Of a stretch of 37,672 nucleotides of DNA, positions 9,758 to 18,614 are shown one piece after another. Each line of letters opens with the position of its first letter. Position 1 is the first letter of the stretch. This stretch comes from Pseudolabrys sp. (GTDB lineage Bacteria; Pseudomonadota; Alphaproteobacteria; Rhizobiales; Xanthobacteraceae), in the NCBI GenBank assembly GCA_019689975.1, contig JADGGK010000027.1, forward strand, positions 1 through 37,672. Direction: 5' to 3'. The position numbers and the translations under genes are program-made. The notes under the pieces are model-generated. The model did no database searches. It was not told where the DNA came from and worked only from the letters and a program-made list of their open reading frames with translations.

Positions 9758-10783
9758 ATGGCCGACGACTTCAAAGCGCTCATCGCCAAGGTCGCGACCG
9801 GCGCGAGCCTGACGCGGGCGGAGGCGGCCGTCGCCTTCGATCGCATGATGTCGGGCGAGGCAACGCCGTCGCAGATGGGCGGGTTGTTGATGGCGTTGCG
9901 CGTGCGCGGCGAGACCGTGGACGAGATCACCGGCGCGGTGACGGTGATGCGCGCGAAAATGCTGCGCGTGAAAGCGCCCCCGGATGCCATCGACATCGTC
10001 GGCACCGGCGGCGACGCCTCCGGCTCGTTCAACATTTCCACCTGCGCCGCCTTCATCGTTGCAGGCTGCGGCGTGCCGGTCGCCAAGCACGGCAATCGCG
10101 CGCTGTCCTCGCGCGCGGGCGCCGCCGACGTGCTCAGCGCGCTGGGCGTCAGGATCGACCTCGCCCCGGCGCAGATCAGTCGTTGCATCAGCGAGGCCGG
10201 CATCGGCTTCATGTTCGCGCCGGCGCATCATCCGGCGATGAAGAATGTCGGCCCCACGCGCGTCGAGCTCGGCACGCGCACCATTTTCAACCTGCTCGGC
10301 CCGCTGTCGAACCCGGCCGGCGTGACGCGACAAATGATCGGCGCCTTTTCGCGGCAGTGGATCGAGCCGATGGCGCAGGTGCTCCGCAATCTGGGCGCCG
10401 AGGCGGCCTGGGTGGTGCACGGCTCCGACGGCCTCGATGAAATCACCACCTCCGGGGCGACGAGCGTGGCGGCGCTCGAGCAGGGCAAGGTGCGTCTGTT
10501 CGAGATCACGCCCGAACAGGCGGGATTGCCGCGCGCCGCGCCCGAGGCATTGCGCGGCGGCGACGCGGCCGAGAATGCGAAAGCGCTGCTCGACGTACTC
10601 AAGGGCAGGCCGAGCGCCTTCCGCGATGCCGCCTTGCTCAACGCCGCGGCCGCGCTCATCGTCGCCGGGCGCGCCCGGGATCTGGCGGAGGGCGCAAGGC
10701 TCGCGGCCCGATCGGTCGATAGCGGCGAGGCGGAGGGCCGGCTCGACCGGCTCATCGCCCTTTCCCACGCGGCGGAGGCGTGA
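9758..10783 (+). CDS. trpD: Anthranilate phosphoribosyltransferase
   Basis: Transfers the phosphoribosyl group of PRPP to anthranilate, the second tryptophan step. The 341-residue protein shows the PRPP-binding glycine loop [16 protein letters not shown], the anthranilate and magnesium region [17 protein letters not shown], and the block [15 protein letters not shown]. All are family hallmarks. An AGGA sequence lies about 10 bases before the ATG. trpC follows one base after its stop, so translation is probably coupled. Confidence 0.97.
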   Translation: MADDFKALIAKVATGASLTRAEAAVAFDRMMSGEATPSQMGGLLMALRVRGETVDEITGAVTVMRAKMLRVKAPPDAIDIVGTGGDASGSFNISTCAAFIVAGCGVPVAKHGNRALSSRAGAADVLSALGVRIDLAPAQISRCISEAGIGFMFAPAHHPAMKNVGPTRVELGTRTIFNLLGPLSNPAGVTRQMIGAFSRQWIEPMAQVLRNLGAEAAWVVHGSDGLDEITTSGATSVAALEQGKVRLFEITPEQAGLPRAAPEALRGGDAAENAKALLDVLKGRPSAFRDAALLNAAAALIVAGRARDLAEGARLAARSVDSGEAEGRLDRLIALSHAAEA

Positions 10784-10784
10784 C

Positions 10785-11600
10785 ATGGCCGACATCCTTG
10801 CCCGCATCGCCGCCTACAAGCGCAGGGAGATCGCCGCGGCCAGACGCGCCAAGCCGCTCGGCGTCCTCGAAGCCGAGGCCCGAGCCGCGCCGCCGCCGCG
10901 CGGTTTCCTGAAGGCGATCGAGCGCAAGCTCGCCGCCGGCGACTATGCGCTGATCGCCGAGATCAAGAAGGCAAGCCCGTCGCAGGGGGTGATCCGGCCC
11001 GATTTCGATCCGCCCGCGCTGGCCAGGGCCTATGCCGAGGGCGGGGCCGCCTGCTTGTCGGTGCTCACCGATGCGCCCTCGTTCCAGGGCCGGCCGGAGG
11101 ATCTGACCGCGGCGCGCGCGGCAACCAACCTGCCCGTTCTCCGCAAGGATTTCATTTACGATCCCTATCAGGTGATCGAATCGCGCGCGCTCGGCGCCGA
11201 CTGCATCCTCGTCATCATGGCCGCGATCGATGATGCGGCGGCGAAAGACATAGAAGATGCATGTATTGCCAATGATATGGATGTATTAATTGAAGTTCAC
11301 GACGAAGATGAACTTGCGCGCGCTTTGCGGCTCAGATCGCGTCTCATCGGCATCAATAACAGGGACCTGCGCACGTTCCGCACCTCGCTTGCCGTCAGCG
11401 AAGGTCTTGCGGCGCTGGTGCCGCCCGACCGCGTGCCGGTGGCGGAAAGCGGCCTGCGCAGGCCGGCCGACCTTGCCCGCCTCGCCCGCCGCGGCATCAG
11501 GACCTTCCTCATCGGGGAAAGCCTGATGCGGGAGCAGGACGTCGCCGGCGCGACGCGCGCGCTTCTTTCCCGCGCCGATCATTCGGCGGCGGCGGAGTGA
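10785..11600 (+). CDS. trpC: Indole-3-glycerol-phosphate synthase
   Basis: Closes the indole ring from the carboxyphenylamino-deoxyribulose phosphate intermediate, the fourth tryptophan step. The 271-residue TIM barrel contains [13 protein letters not shown] with the catalytic lysine, [45 protein letters not shown] and VAESGL. It is a stand-alone enzyme, not fused to TrpF. I start it at the ATG one base past the trpD stop ([16 protein letters not shown]), which matches relatives; the frame is open much further upstream but that part overlaps trpD. Codons 154-177 (11244-11315) are strikingly A/T-ending, 19 of 24, with a rare TTA leucine codon; the encoded residues still look normal for the family. 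Confidence 0.96.
   Translation: MADILARIAAYKRREIAAARRAKPLGVLEAEARAAPPPRGFLKAIERKLAAGDYALIAEIKKASPSQGVIRPDFDPPALARAYAEGGAACLSVLTDAPSFQGRPEDLTAARAATNLPVLRKDFIYDPYQVIESRALGADCILVIMAAIDDAAAKDIEDACIANDMDVLIEVHDEDELARALRLRSRLIGINNRDLRTFRTSLAVSEGLAALVPPDRVPVAESGLRRPADLARLARRGIRTFLIGESLMREQDVAGATRALLSRADHSAAAE
11257..11287 (+). repeat. 11-bp near-direct repeat inside the AT-rich part of trpC
   Basis: ATGCATGTATT (11257-11267) and ATGGATGTATT (11277-11287) differ at one base and are exactly 20 bp apart, close to two helical turns. They lie within the A/T-ending codon island of trpC. This may be chance, an internal regulatory site, or the trace of a conversion event. Confidence 0.4.
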
Positions 11601-11605
11601 CTATC

Positions 11606-12160
11606 ATGGCGCGCGGAAAGACGGGCACGCCTTCTCGCGCAAGCCGAAACGAGCGCAAGGGCGCGGTTCGGCGCGCCGTCGAGGCGGGGCTGACGCATAT
11701 CGACTCGCGCGGCGAGGCGCGCATGGTCGATATTTCGGGAAAGAGCGCAACCGAGCGCGTGGCGGTGGCCGAAGGCAAGGTCGTGATGCAGCGGCAGACC
11801 CTCGACCGCGTGATCGCCGGCGACGCGCTCAAGGGCGATGTTCTGGGCACCGCGCGGCTTGCCGGCATCATGGCGGCCAAACGCACGCATGGCCTCATTC
11901 CCCTGTGTCATCCCCTGCCGCTCACCAAGGTCGACGTGGAGATCAACCCCGAGCATTCGCTACCCGGCTTTCGCGTGCAGGCGACGGCGAAGGTGACCGG
12001 ACAGACCGGGGTCGAGATGGAGGCGCTGACCGCAGTCTCGATCGCCTGTTTGACGATCTACGACATGGTCAAGGCGATGGAAAAGGGCATGCGCATCGAG
12101 GGCATCCGCCTGCTCGCCAAGACCGGCGGCAAATCCGGCCCTTGGCGTGCGGAGTCCTGA
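11606..12160 (+). CDS. moaC: Cyclic pyranopterin monophosphate synthase
   Basis: With MoaA, converts GTP to cyclic pyranopterin monophosphate, the first stage of molybdenum cofactor synthesis. The 184-residue product has [16 protein letters not shown] (29-44), [16 protein letters not shown] (92-107) and [19 protein letters not shown] (135-153) with Asp153 and Lys156, matching the catalytic pair of the family. I chose the ATG at 11606 because GGAG (11594-11597) lies 8 bases before it; a GTG at 11597 overlapping the trpC stop would add three residues. About 28 mostly basic residues precede the usual start of the MoaC fold, longer than in most homologues. moeA follows with a small gap or overlap. 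Confidence 0.95.
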   Translation: MARGKTGTPSRASRNERKGAVRRAVEAGLTHIDSRGEARMVDISGKSATERVAVAEGKVVMQRQTLDRVIAGDALKGDVLGTARLAGIMAAKRTHGLIPLCHPLPLTKVDVEINPEHSLPGFRVQATAKVTGQTGVEMEALTAVSIACLTIYDMVKAMEKGMRIEGIRLLAKTGGKSGPWRAES

Positions 12161-12164
12161 TACC

Positions 12165-13379
12165 GTGGCGCTCCTCGCAGTGGCGGAAGCCTTGGCGCAG
12201 GTGCTCGCCGGCACGCAAGCCCTGCCGGCGGAAATGGTCCCCTTGCGGCAGGCGACGGGCCGCGTTCTCGCCGACGACCTCGCGGCGCGGCGCACGCAGC
12301 CTCCGGCCGCGGTGTCGGCCATGGACGGCTATGCGGTGCGCGCCGCCGATGTGGCCAAGGCCCCGGTCACGCTGCGCGTGGTGGCGGAGGTCCCGGCCGG
12401 CCATCCGCTCGCGCGCGCCATCAAAGCGGGCGAATGCGCCCGCATCTTCACCGGCGGCATCATGCCCGCCGGTACCGATGCGGTGGTGATCCAAGAACTC
12501 ACCGTCCGCGACGGCGACAGCGTCAAAATCCTGCGTCCCGTCGCCTCCGGACGCAATGTGCGCGCCGAGGGCCTCGATTTCCGGCAGGGCATGACCTTGC
12601 TGCGCAAGGGCGCGCGCCTTTCGGAGCGCGACGTGATGCTGGCGGCGGCCATGAATCATCCGGCGCTGCCCGTGCACCGGCGGCCGCGCGTCGCGGTGCT
12701 GGGCACCGGCGACGAACTGGTGCCGCCGGGCAGCGCGCTTCGCGCGGGCGATATCGTCTATTCGAACGGTTACGCGCTGTTGGCGCTCGCCGAGGGACAG
12801 GGCGCCGAAACGCTGGATCTCGGCATCGCACGCGACCGGATCGAGGACATCGCCGCGGCGGTGACGCGCGCCAGGCAGTGGGGCGCCGACGTGCTGGTCA
12901 CCTCGGGCGGCGCCTCGGTCGGCGAGCGCGATCTGGTGCAGCAGGCGCTCGGCACGCAGGGCCTGCGCCTGTCGTTCTGGCGCATCGCCCTGCGGCCGGG
13001 CCGACCCATGCTGCACGGACGGCTCGGGCCCATGCACGTGCTGGGCGTGCCGGGAAATCCGGCCTCCTCCTATGTCTGCGCCGTGCTTTTCCTCGTCCCG
13101 CTCGTGCGCAGGCTCGCGGGCCGGGCCGATCAAGAACTCGGCCCGACCCTGCAAACGGCACGGCTCGGGCGCGACCTGCCGGCCAATGACGAGCGCGCCG
13201 ACTATCTCAGGGCAACCCTGGCGGAGGACGAAAACGGCCTCGTGGCGACGCCGCTGCCCGATCAGGACAGTTCCCTGATGCTTCCGCTCGCGCGCGCCGA
13301 TTGCCTGCTCGTTCGGGAACCGAATGCGCCCGCGGCGGCGGCCGGTTCACCATGCGTCATCCTTAAGCTTCGGCTTTAG
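12165..13379 (+). CDS. moeA: Molybdopterin molybdenumtransferase
   Basis: Inserts molybdate into adenylylated molybdopterin, the last common step of molybdenum cofactor synthesis. The 404-residue product carries SAMDGYAVRAAD, FTGGIMPAGTDAVVIQE, the MoCF-fold blocks LGTGDELVPPG and TSGGASVGERDLV, and GVPGNPASSYV, followed by the small C-terminal beta domain. I place the start at the GTG at 12165 (then ALLAVAEALAQVL, as in relatives), with GGAG ten bases upstream. A GTG at 12147 overlapping moaC would add six residues. It is the last gene before the lexA promoter. Confidence 0.95.
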   Translation: MALLAVAEALAQVLAGTQALPAEMVPLRQATGRVLADDLAARRTQPPAAVSAMDGYAVRAADVAKAPVTLRVVAEVPAGHPLARAIKAGECARIFTGGIMPAGTDAVVIQELTVRDGDSVKILRPVASGRNVRAEGLDFRQGMTLLRKGARLSERDVMLAAAMNHPALPVHRRPRVAVLGTGDELVPPGSALRAGDIVYSNGYALLALAEGQGAETLDLGIARDRIEDIAAAVTRARQWGADVLVTSGGASVGERDLVQQALGTQGLRLSFWRIALRPGRPMLHGRLGPMHVLGVPGNPASSYVCAVLFLVPLVRRLAGRADQELGPTLQTARLGRDLPANDERADYLRATLAEDENGLVATPLPDQDSSLMLPLARADCLLVREPNAPAAAAGSPCVILKLRL

Positions 13380-13413
13380 CCTGCATTCGACTTCTTCACG
13401 CCAAATTAAGACC

Positions 13414-13442
13414 TTGCAGAACACATATGGAACAGATAGTGT
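13414..13442 (+). promoter_or_regulatory. Possible lexA promoter
   Basis: TTGCAG (13414-13419) and TAGTGT (13437-13442) are separated by 17 bp and sit in the most AT-rich stretch between moeA and lexA. The SOS box overlaps it, as expected for an autorepressed promoter. The -10 match is poor, so the exact position is uncertain. Confidence 0.3.
13419..13433 (-). promoter_or_regulatory. LexA binding site (alphaproteobacterial SOS box)
   Basis: GAAC-ACATATG-GAAC is the reverse complement of GTTC-N7-GTTC, the direct-repeat SOS box established for alphaproteobacteria. It ends 69 bp before the lexA start and indicates that LexA represses its own gene. A third half-site in the opposite orientation, GTTC at 13441-13444, follows at the same 11-bp period. 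Confidence 0.85.
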
Positions 13443-13502
13443 TCGTTCATGATTTGTTTCTGACCGTCCGGTAAACGGACCGGTTGCGACGGGGAGAGAC
13501 GA

Positions 13503-14210
13503 ATGCTGACCCGCAAGCAATTCGAGTTGCTCCGCTTCATCCACGAGCGCCTCACCGAATCCGGGGTTCCGCCGTCGTTCGACGAAATGAAGGACGCGCT
13601 CAATCTGCGGTCCAAATCCGGCATTCATCGCCTGATCACCGCGCTGGAAGAGCGGGGATTCATCCGCCGTTTGGCCAATCGCGCCCGCGCCATCGAGGTC
13701 ATCAGGCTTCCCGAATCGGTCGGCCACGGGCTTCCCGGCCGCTCGCGCCGGTTCACGCCGAGCGTGATCGAAGGCGACCTCGGTCGCGTCCGCGCCGCGG
13801 CCGAGGGCGATGCGGCCGAAGGCGGGCGGCCGATCCCGGTGCCGGTAATGGGGCGGATCGCGGCCGGCACGCCGGTCGAGGCTATCCAGACCCGCAGCCA
13901 TGTCATCAACATGCCGCCCGACCTGCTTTCGGCGGGCGAGCATTTCGCCCTCGAAGTGCGCGGCGATTCGATGATCGAGGCCGGGATTCTCGACGGCGAC
14001 ATCGCGCTCATCCGGCGCGCGGAAACGGCCGAAACCGGCGACATCGTGGTGGCGCTGATCGACGACGAGGAGGCGACGCTCAAACGCTTCCGCCGCCGCG
14101 GCGCCTCGATCGCGCTCGAGCCGGCCAACGCCTCCTACGAGGTGCGCATTCTGCCGCCCAACCGCGTGCGCATCCAGGGCAAGCTGGTCGGCCTGTTCCG
14201 CCGTTATTGA
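13503..14210 (+). CDS. lexA: LexA repressor, SOS regulator with self-cleavage
   Basis: Represses DNA-damage genes and cleaves itself when bound to RecA filaments. The 235-residue protein starts [17 protein letters not shown], with a winged-helix DNA-binding domain over about 1-70 ([20 protein letters not shown]). The cleavage site is Ala121-Gly122 in [12 protein letters not shown], and the serine protease dyad is Ser156 (GDSMIEAG) and Lys194 (ATLKRF). All elements for cleavage are present. A linker of about 40 residues makes it longer than E. coli LexA, usual in this group. GGGGAGAG lies just before the ATG. It has its own SOS box and is convergent with comEC, 18 bp apart. Confidence 0.97.
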   Translation: MLTRKQFELLRFIHERLTESGVPPSFDEMKDALNLRSKSGIHRLITALEERGFIRRLANRARAIEVIRLPESVGHGLPGRSRRFTPSVIEGDLGRVRAAAEGDAAEGGRPIPVPVMGRIAAGTPVEAIQTRSHVINMPPDLLSAGEHFALEVRGDSMIEAGILDGDIALIRRAETAETGDIVVALIDDEEATLKRFRRRGASIALEPANASYEVRILPPNRVRIQGKLVGLFRRY

Positions 14211-14228
14211 GGCGTCCCGCCCGCCGGT

Positions 14229-16511
14229 TCAGTCGCCGATCTCGAGGTCGGCAAGGCGCGGTGTCGCGTCGACTGCGGCTTGGCGTGTGGCGAGCGGTGC
14301 AAGCGGCGTCTCCGCGCGCGGCATCCAGGGACGGTCAACGCCGGGCCCCCAGGTGACATCTTCCTCCAAACGGTCGCCGACCCGGCGCAGCGCGATCGCG
14401 CCTTTTTGCCGCGTGGCGGCGCGGTCGACCAGCACCGCCGCACAGGGCCGGTGCGCGAAGCGCGGGCTCACCACCACCGCGGCCTGCATGCAATCTTCCG
14501 CCATCGCCTCGAGCGTGCGGGCAAAGGCCACCGCGGCGCCGCCGCGCAGTCGTCCCACGCAGCCGAAGGCGTCGCAGGACACGCCATATGCCAGGCTGGC
14601 GTCGTTCGGTGCGCGCGGGTCGCCGTCGGCGGCGAGCCATTCCTTGACCGCAAAAGCATCGCCGGCTCCCGACAGGACCGCGAGGCGTCCGTCCTGACCC
14701 CGGAACGCGACCACGCGCCCCTCGCCGGCGATGAGCACGTCGGGACGCGGCGTCGCGAGAGCCCAGACGCAGGCGACAAGCACGAGCGCCGCGCCGCTCA
14801 ACCGCAGCGGGGTGCTGAGGAGGCAGATCAGCAGGATCCCCGCGGTGCAGAGCAGCAGCGGACCGACGCCGAAGGCGTGAACCGGTGCGACCGCTCCCGG
14901 CAGATGCGCGACCCACAGCGCCACCGCGATCATCCAGTCGAGCCCGGCGCCCATCAGCCGCCAGCACACGTCGTCGCAGCCGAGCGGCAGCGCCAGCACG
15001 CCGAGGATGCCCATCGGCATCACCTCGAGCGACACGACCGGCATGGCCAGCAGATTGGCGAGCACGCCATAGGGCGCCAGGCGATGGAAATGGAACGCCG
15101 CATAGGGCATCGTGGCAAGGCCTGCCACCAGCGAGGAGAGCGCAAGCCCGATCGCCTCGCGCGCGCCCCATAGCGCGACGCGGGCGCTCAACGAGGAATC
15201 CGGCTCGGCATGCCACGGCAGGCCGTATTGATAGCCGGCAATCAGCGCCAGCGTTGCCGCGAAGGACATCTGGAAACTGGGCTGGGCGATCGATTCCGGC
15301 GCCAGCGACAGGACGCAGAGCGCCGCGAGCGTGAGCGTGCGAAAGGTGAGCACCGGACGGTCGACCAAGACTCCGCTCAGCACGACGGCGATCATGATGA
15401 AGGATCGCTGCGTCGCGACCTCGGCGCCGGACAGCACGAGATAGAACGCCGCCGCGGCGAGCGCCCCCATGGCGGCCCATTTCTTGATCGGCTTGCGCAT
15501 CGCCAGCGACGGCGCCAATGCCAGGCCGGCTCGGAGGATGAAGAAGGCGATGCCGGCGACTGCCGCCATGTGATAACCCGAGATCGAAAGCACGTGCGCG
15601 AGCCCGGAAACATACATCGCGTCGTTGACCGGCGCGGTGATCGCGTCGCGCTTGCCGGTGATCAATGCGGAGGCGATCGCGCCGCGGTCATCGGGCAACA
15701 CGGCGCGGATGCGCCGGTCGATCAGCTCCCGGATCGAGTCGAGCACCGCCGCGCAGCGCAGCCAGATCGTTGCGCGCTCGGGGGCGGGCATCACCGTCAT
15801 CGGACCCAGCACGTAGCCGGAGGCGCCGATGCGGAGAAAATACATGTCGCGGGCGAAATCATAGCCGCCGGGCCGCAGCGGCGGCGGCGGCGGCGACAAA
15901 TGCGCGGCGAAGGAGACGAAGCTGCCGACTGCCGGCGCGGTGCCGCGACGCAGGGCGACGCGGACGCGTTCGGGCACCTCCCCGCGCCGAGCGCCGGCAA
16001 GGCCATGCACCCTGACCGTGATACGGTCGCTGCGCTCCCGTTCCTCGCGCGCCTCGACATAGCCGCTGAGCGAGACCTTCCACAGCGGCTGGCGCAGGAT
16101 CGGATGCGCAAGGCGCGCGGTCTGCAGCGTCGCGACGGCAAATCCGGCCGTCACCGCGGCGCAGGCCAGGGCAAGGGCGAAGGCGATCGCGCGCCGTCGC
16201 GCGAGAAATGCGCCGAGGAGCGACGCCGCGGCGACGGCGAGCGCCGCCCACCAGGCCGGCTCGCGCGCGGCGGAAAAATAGAGCAGCACGCCGGTCCCGA
16301 ATGCGACCGCAAGCCAGGGCAGCAGCCGGCCGGGCGCGACCTCGGCGCGGGCCCATGCCGCAAGGCGGCGCCCCAGCTCGGCGAGCACGAGGGCGCGGTC
16401 CTTCGGCATCGCCTCGCGGGCGCGACGTCCCGCACCGGAGGCGCCGTCCGCCGTCCAGGCCTTGGCGCGAAGACGCGGTCGACCGGGGTAACGGCCGCCG
16501 ATCTCAGCCAT
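14229..16511 (-). CDS. comEC: ComEC/Rec2-family DNA-uptake channel protein lacking a recognisable nuclease active site
   Basis: In transformable bacteria ComEC carries single-stranded DNA across the inner membrane. The 760-residue protein has N-terminal membrane segments and a beta-rich domain (about 60-250). The Competence domain follows (about 285-560) with ALITGKRDAITAPVNDAMY, SGLAHVLSISGYHMAAV and multiple membrane helices. A C-terminal region of about 200 residues sits where the metallo-beta-lactamase domain should be, but I find no HxHxDH metal-binding motif in it; the stretch DVLIAGEGRVVAFRG resembles only the edge of that fold. Relatives in Hyphomicrobiales look similar as far as I recall. 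The ATG at 16511 is preceded by GAGGGAG. Whether the cell is transformable cannot be told from this gene. Confidence 0.9.
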   Translation of the reverse strand: MAEIGGRYPGRPRLRAKAWTADGASGAGRRAREAMPKDRALVLAELGRRLAAWARAEVAPGRLLPWLAVAFGTGVLLYFSAAREPAWWAALAVAAASLLGAFLARRRAIAFALALACAAVTAGFAVATLQTARLAHPILRQPLWKVSLSGYVEAREERERSDRITVRVHGLAGARRGEVPERVRVALRRGTAPAVGSFVSFAAHLSPPPPPLRPGGYDFARDMYFLRIGASGYVLGPMTVMPAPERATIWLRCAAVLDSIRELIDRRIRAVLPDDRGAIASALITGKRDAITAPVNDAMYVSGLAHVLSISGYHMAAVAGIAFFILRAGLALAPSLAMRKPIKKWAAMGALAAAAFYLVLSGAEVATQRSFIMIAVVLSGVLVDRPVLTFRTLTLAALCVLSLAPESIAQPSFQMSFAATLALIAGYQYGLPWHAEPDSSLSARVALWGAREAIGLALSSLVAGLATMPYAAFHFHRLAPYGVLANLLAMPVVSLEVMPMGILGVLALPLGCDDVCWRLMGAGLDWMIAVALWVAHLPGAVAPVHAFGVGPLLLCTAGILLICLLSTPLRLSGAALVLVACVWALATPRPDVLIAGEGRVVAFRGQDGRLAVLSGAGDAFAVKEWLAADGDPRAPNDASLAYGVSCDAFGCVGRLRGGAAVAFARTLEAMAEDCMQAAVVVSPRFAHRPCAAVLVDRAATRQKGAIALRRVGDRLEEDVTWGPGVDRPWMPRAETPLAPLATRQAAVDATPRLADLEIGD

Positions 16512-16775
16512 CCGCGGCTCCCTCGGGCCGTTAGGGCCGTTCCACTATCATAGGTTGTATCTTGATCATGACTAGGGGAACGGTTGTGAACATGCCGGGC
16601 GCGCCCCGTCCTTCCGCGCCGACCCGGTCGCGGGCGGCGCCGAAGGGCGGTCACGGCTCCCGGCGAGCCTGTGCGGCCGCGGAAGCGGATAAGGGTCCGC
16701 GTCCCCCACCGCTTTTCTTTCGCGAACCGGCCCTGGTCGCCGGCGCGCGCAGGGGCCAACGCGGTCGGCAGCGCC
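16512..16775. other. 264-bp spacer between glnS and comEC
   Basis: I see no convincing gene. It includes a short AT-richer stretch (16544-16575) and an inverted repeat CCGTTCC (16537-16543) and GGAACGG (16577-16583) with a 33-bp spacer, upstream of comEC. TATGAT on the minus strand there could be a -10 element, but no good -35 is visible. Confidence 0.4.
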
Positions 16776-18497
16776 TCACGCCCCCTGCGCGGGATCGCCA
16801 CCCTTTGCGAGTTCCTTTGCGAAACTGTCGCGCAGGCCGACGGTACGGTTGAACACCGGGCGGTCGGGCCTCGAATCCGGATCGCGACAGAAATATCCCT
16901 GGCGCTCGAATTGCACCGGCGCGGCGTCGCTGCTGTCGGCCAGCGCCGGCTCGATCCTGGCTCCGCCGAGGACCTCGAGCGAATGCGGGTTGAGATCGGC
17001 GGCAAAATCGTCGCCGCCGGAGGGAACGGGCGTCCTGAACAGCGGATTGATGAGCCGCACCTCGGCCGGCAAAGAGTGCGCGGCTGAGACCCAATGGATG
17101 GTCGCCCTCACCTTGCGGCCGTCCGGCGCGTTGCCGCCGCGCGTGGCCGGGTCGTAGCGGCAGCGCAACTCCTCCACCTCGCCGGCGGAATTGCGCACGA
17201 CGCCGGTGCAGCGGATGAAGTAGGCATAGCGCAGCCGCACCTCGCTTCCCGGCGACAAGCGGAAGAACTTCTTCGGCGGCTGTTCCATGAAGTCGTCGCG
17301 CTCGATATAGAGCTCGCGCGAGAACGGGATCTTGCGCACGCCGGCCGACGCGTCGTCGGGGTGATTTGCCGCCTCGAGTTCTTCCACCTTCCCTTCGGGA
17401 TAGTTCTCGATCACCACCTTGAGCGGCCGCAGCACCGCCATACGGCGTAACGCGCGCCGATTGAGCACGTTGCGGATCGAGAAGTCGAGCATGCCAATAT
17501 CGACGAGACTGTTGGCCTTGGCCACGCCGATGCGCTTGACGAAGTCGCGGATCGCCTCGGCCGGCACGCCGCGCCGGCGCAGCCCCGCAAGGGTCGGCAT
17601 GCGCGGATCGTCCCACCCGGTGACATGGCCTTCCTGCACCAGACGCGTGAGCACGCGTTTGGACAATACCGTGTGCGTGAGATTGAGCCGGGCGAATTCG
17701 TATTGTCGCGGCCGCGACGGCACGTCGAGATGTTCAATGAACCAGTCGTAGAGCGGCCGATGATCCTCGAATTCCAGCGTGCAGATCGAGTGCGTGACGT
17801 GTTCGATCGCGTCGGACTGACCGTGGGCGAAGTCGTAACTCGGATATATCTTCCAGGCCGTTCCGGTGCGCGGATGCGGCAGATGCAGAATGCGATAGAG
17901 CACCGGATCGCGCAGATTGATATTGCCGCTTGCCATGTCGATCTTGGCGCGCAGCACGCGTGCGCCGTTGGGAAATTCGCCCGCGCGCATGCGACGGAAC
18001 AGGTCGAGATTTTCCGCGACGCTGCGCCCGCGGTAGGGGCTGTCCCTGCCCGGCTCGGTCAGGGTGCCGCGATTGGCCCTGATCTCCTCCTGGCTCTGAT
18101 CGTCCACATAGGCGAGACCGGCGCGGATCAGATCTTCCGCCCAGGCATAGAGCTGCTCGAAATAATCCGAGGCGAAATAGAGATGCTCGCCCCAGTCGAA
18201 GCCGAGCCAGCGCACGTCGCGCTGGATGGCGTCCACATATTCCTGCGCTTCCTTGGCCGGATTGGTATCATCGAACCGAAGATGGCAACGCCCGCCGAAC
18301 TCCTCGGCCAGGCCGAAATTGAGGCATATGGACTTGGCATGCCCGATGTGAAGATAGCCGTTCGGTTCGGGCGGAAAGCGCGTGATGACCTGCTTGATTC
18401 GGCCTGTTTCAAGATCGGCCCTGACGATGTCGCGGATGAAATCGTGTCCGCTGTCGTCCTGGGCCGTCCCGCCGCTCGCCGTGTCCTCTCGCGCCAT
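16776..18497 (-). CDS. glnS: Glutaminyl-tRNA synthetase
   Basis: Charges tRNA-Gln directly with glutamine. The 573-residue class I synthetase has [16 protein letters not shown] with HIGH at 50-53, the acceptor-binding region [20 protein letters not shown] with the KMSKS-like loop at 277-281, and a two-part beta-barrel anticodon-binding region (about 355-560) ending [15 protein letters not shown]. The [15 protein letters not shown] form and the C-terminal barrels separate GlnRS from GluRS. No YqeY domain is fused to the end. Many alphaproteobacteria lack GlnRS and make Gln-tRNA through GatCAB, so its presence is notable. It is divergent from gltX across 117 bp. GAGG lies before the ATG, and an 8-bp hairpin lies 21 bp upstream. 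Confidence 0.96.
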   Translation of the reverse strand: MAREDTASGGTAQDDSGHDFIRDIVRADLETGRIKQVITRFPPEPNGYLHIGHAKSICLNFGLAEEFGGRCHLRFDDTNPAKEAQEYVDAIQRDVRWLGFDWGEHLYFASDYFEQLYAWAEDLIRAGLAYVDDQSQEEIRANRGTLTEPGRDSPYRGRSVAENLDLFRRMRAGEFPNGARVLRAKIDMASGNINLRDPVLYRILHLPHPRTGTAWKIYPSYDFAHGQSDAIEHVTHSICTLEFEDHRPLYDWFIEHLDVPSRPRQYEFARLNLTHTVLSKRVLTRLVQEGHVTGWDDPRMPTLAGLRRRGVPAEAIRDFVKRIGVAKANSLVDIGMLDFSIRNVLNRRALRRMAVLRPLKVVIENYPEGKVEELEAANHPDDASAGVRKIPFSRELYIERDDFMEQPPKKFFRLSPGSEVRLRYAYFIRCTGVVRNSAGEVEELRCRYDPATRGGNAPDGRKVRATIHWVSAAHSLPAEVRLINPLFRTPVPSGGDDFAADLNPHSLEVLGGARIEPALADSSDAAPVQFERQGYFCRDPDSRPDRPVFNRTVGLRDSFAKELAKGGDPAQGA

Positions 18498-18518
18498 GCG
18501 TCCTCACGTGGCACCGTT

Positions 18519-18537
18519 GCCGCCTTATGAAGGCGGC
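18519..18537 (-). repeat. Perfect 8-bp inverted repeat in the glnS leader
   Basis: GCCGCCTT and AAGGCGGC flank a 3-base loop, 21 bp upstream of the glnS ATG and between the divergent glnS and gltX genes. There is no U-run, so termination is unlikely. It could be an operator shared by both genes or a leader hairpin. Confidence 0.5.
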
Positions 18538-18576
18538 CTATGTCATGACGGGACGCCCCGCGCGATGTCAATCGTG

Positions 18577-18605
18577 CTGACACTCGCCGCCGCAACTGTG
18601 TTAGA
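18577..18605 (+). promoter_or_regulatory. Possible gltX promoter with a very short leader
   Basis: CTGACA (18577-18582) and GTTAGA (18600-18605) are 17 bp apart. Transcription would start near 18612, only about three bases before the gltX ATG, and no ribosome binding site is visible. If correct, the gltX message would be almost leaderless. Confidence 0.3.
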
Positions 18606-18614
18606 CGTGCCGCG

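Noticed and set aside
16578-16591. GAAC-GGTTGT-GAAC near comEC as a second SOS box
   Set aside because: The spacer is 6 bases, not 7, so it does not fit the alphaproteobacterial LexA site; comEC is not a known SOS gene here.
16562-16852. Possible 96-residue plus-strand gene between comEC and glnS
   Set aside because: It overlaps the 3' end of glnS, has no ribosome binding site and is Arg/Pro-rich as expected from random GC-rich frames.
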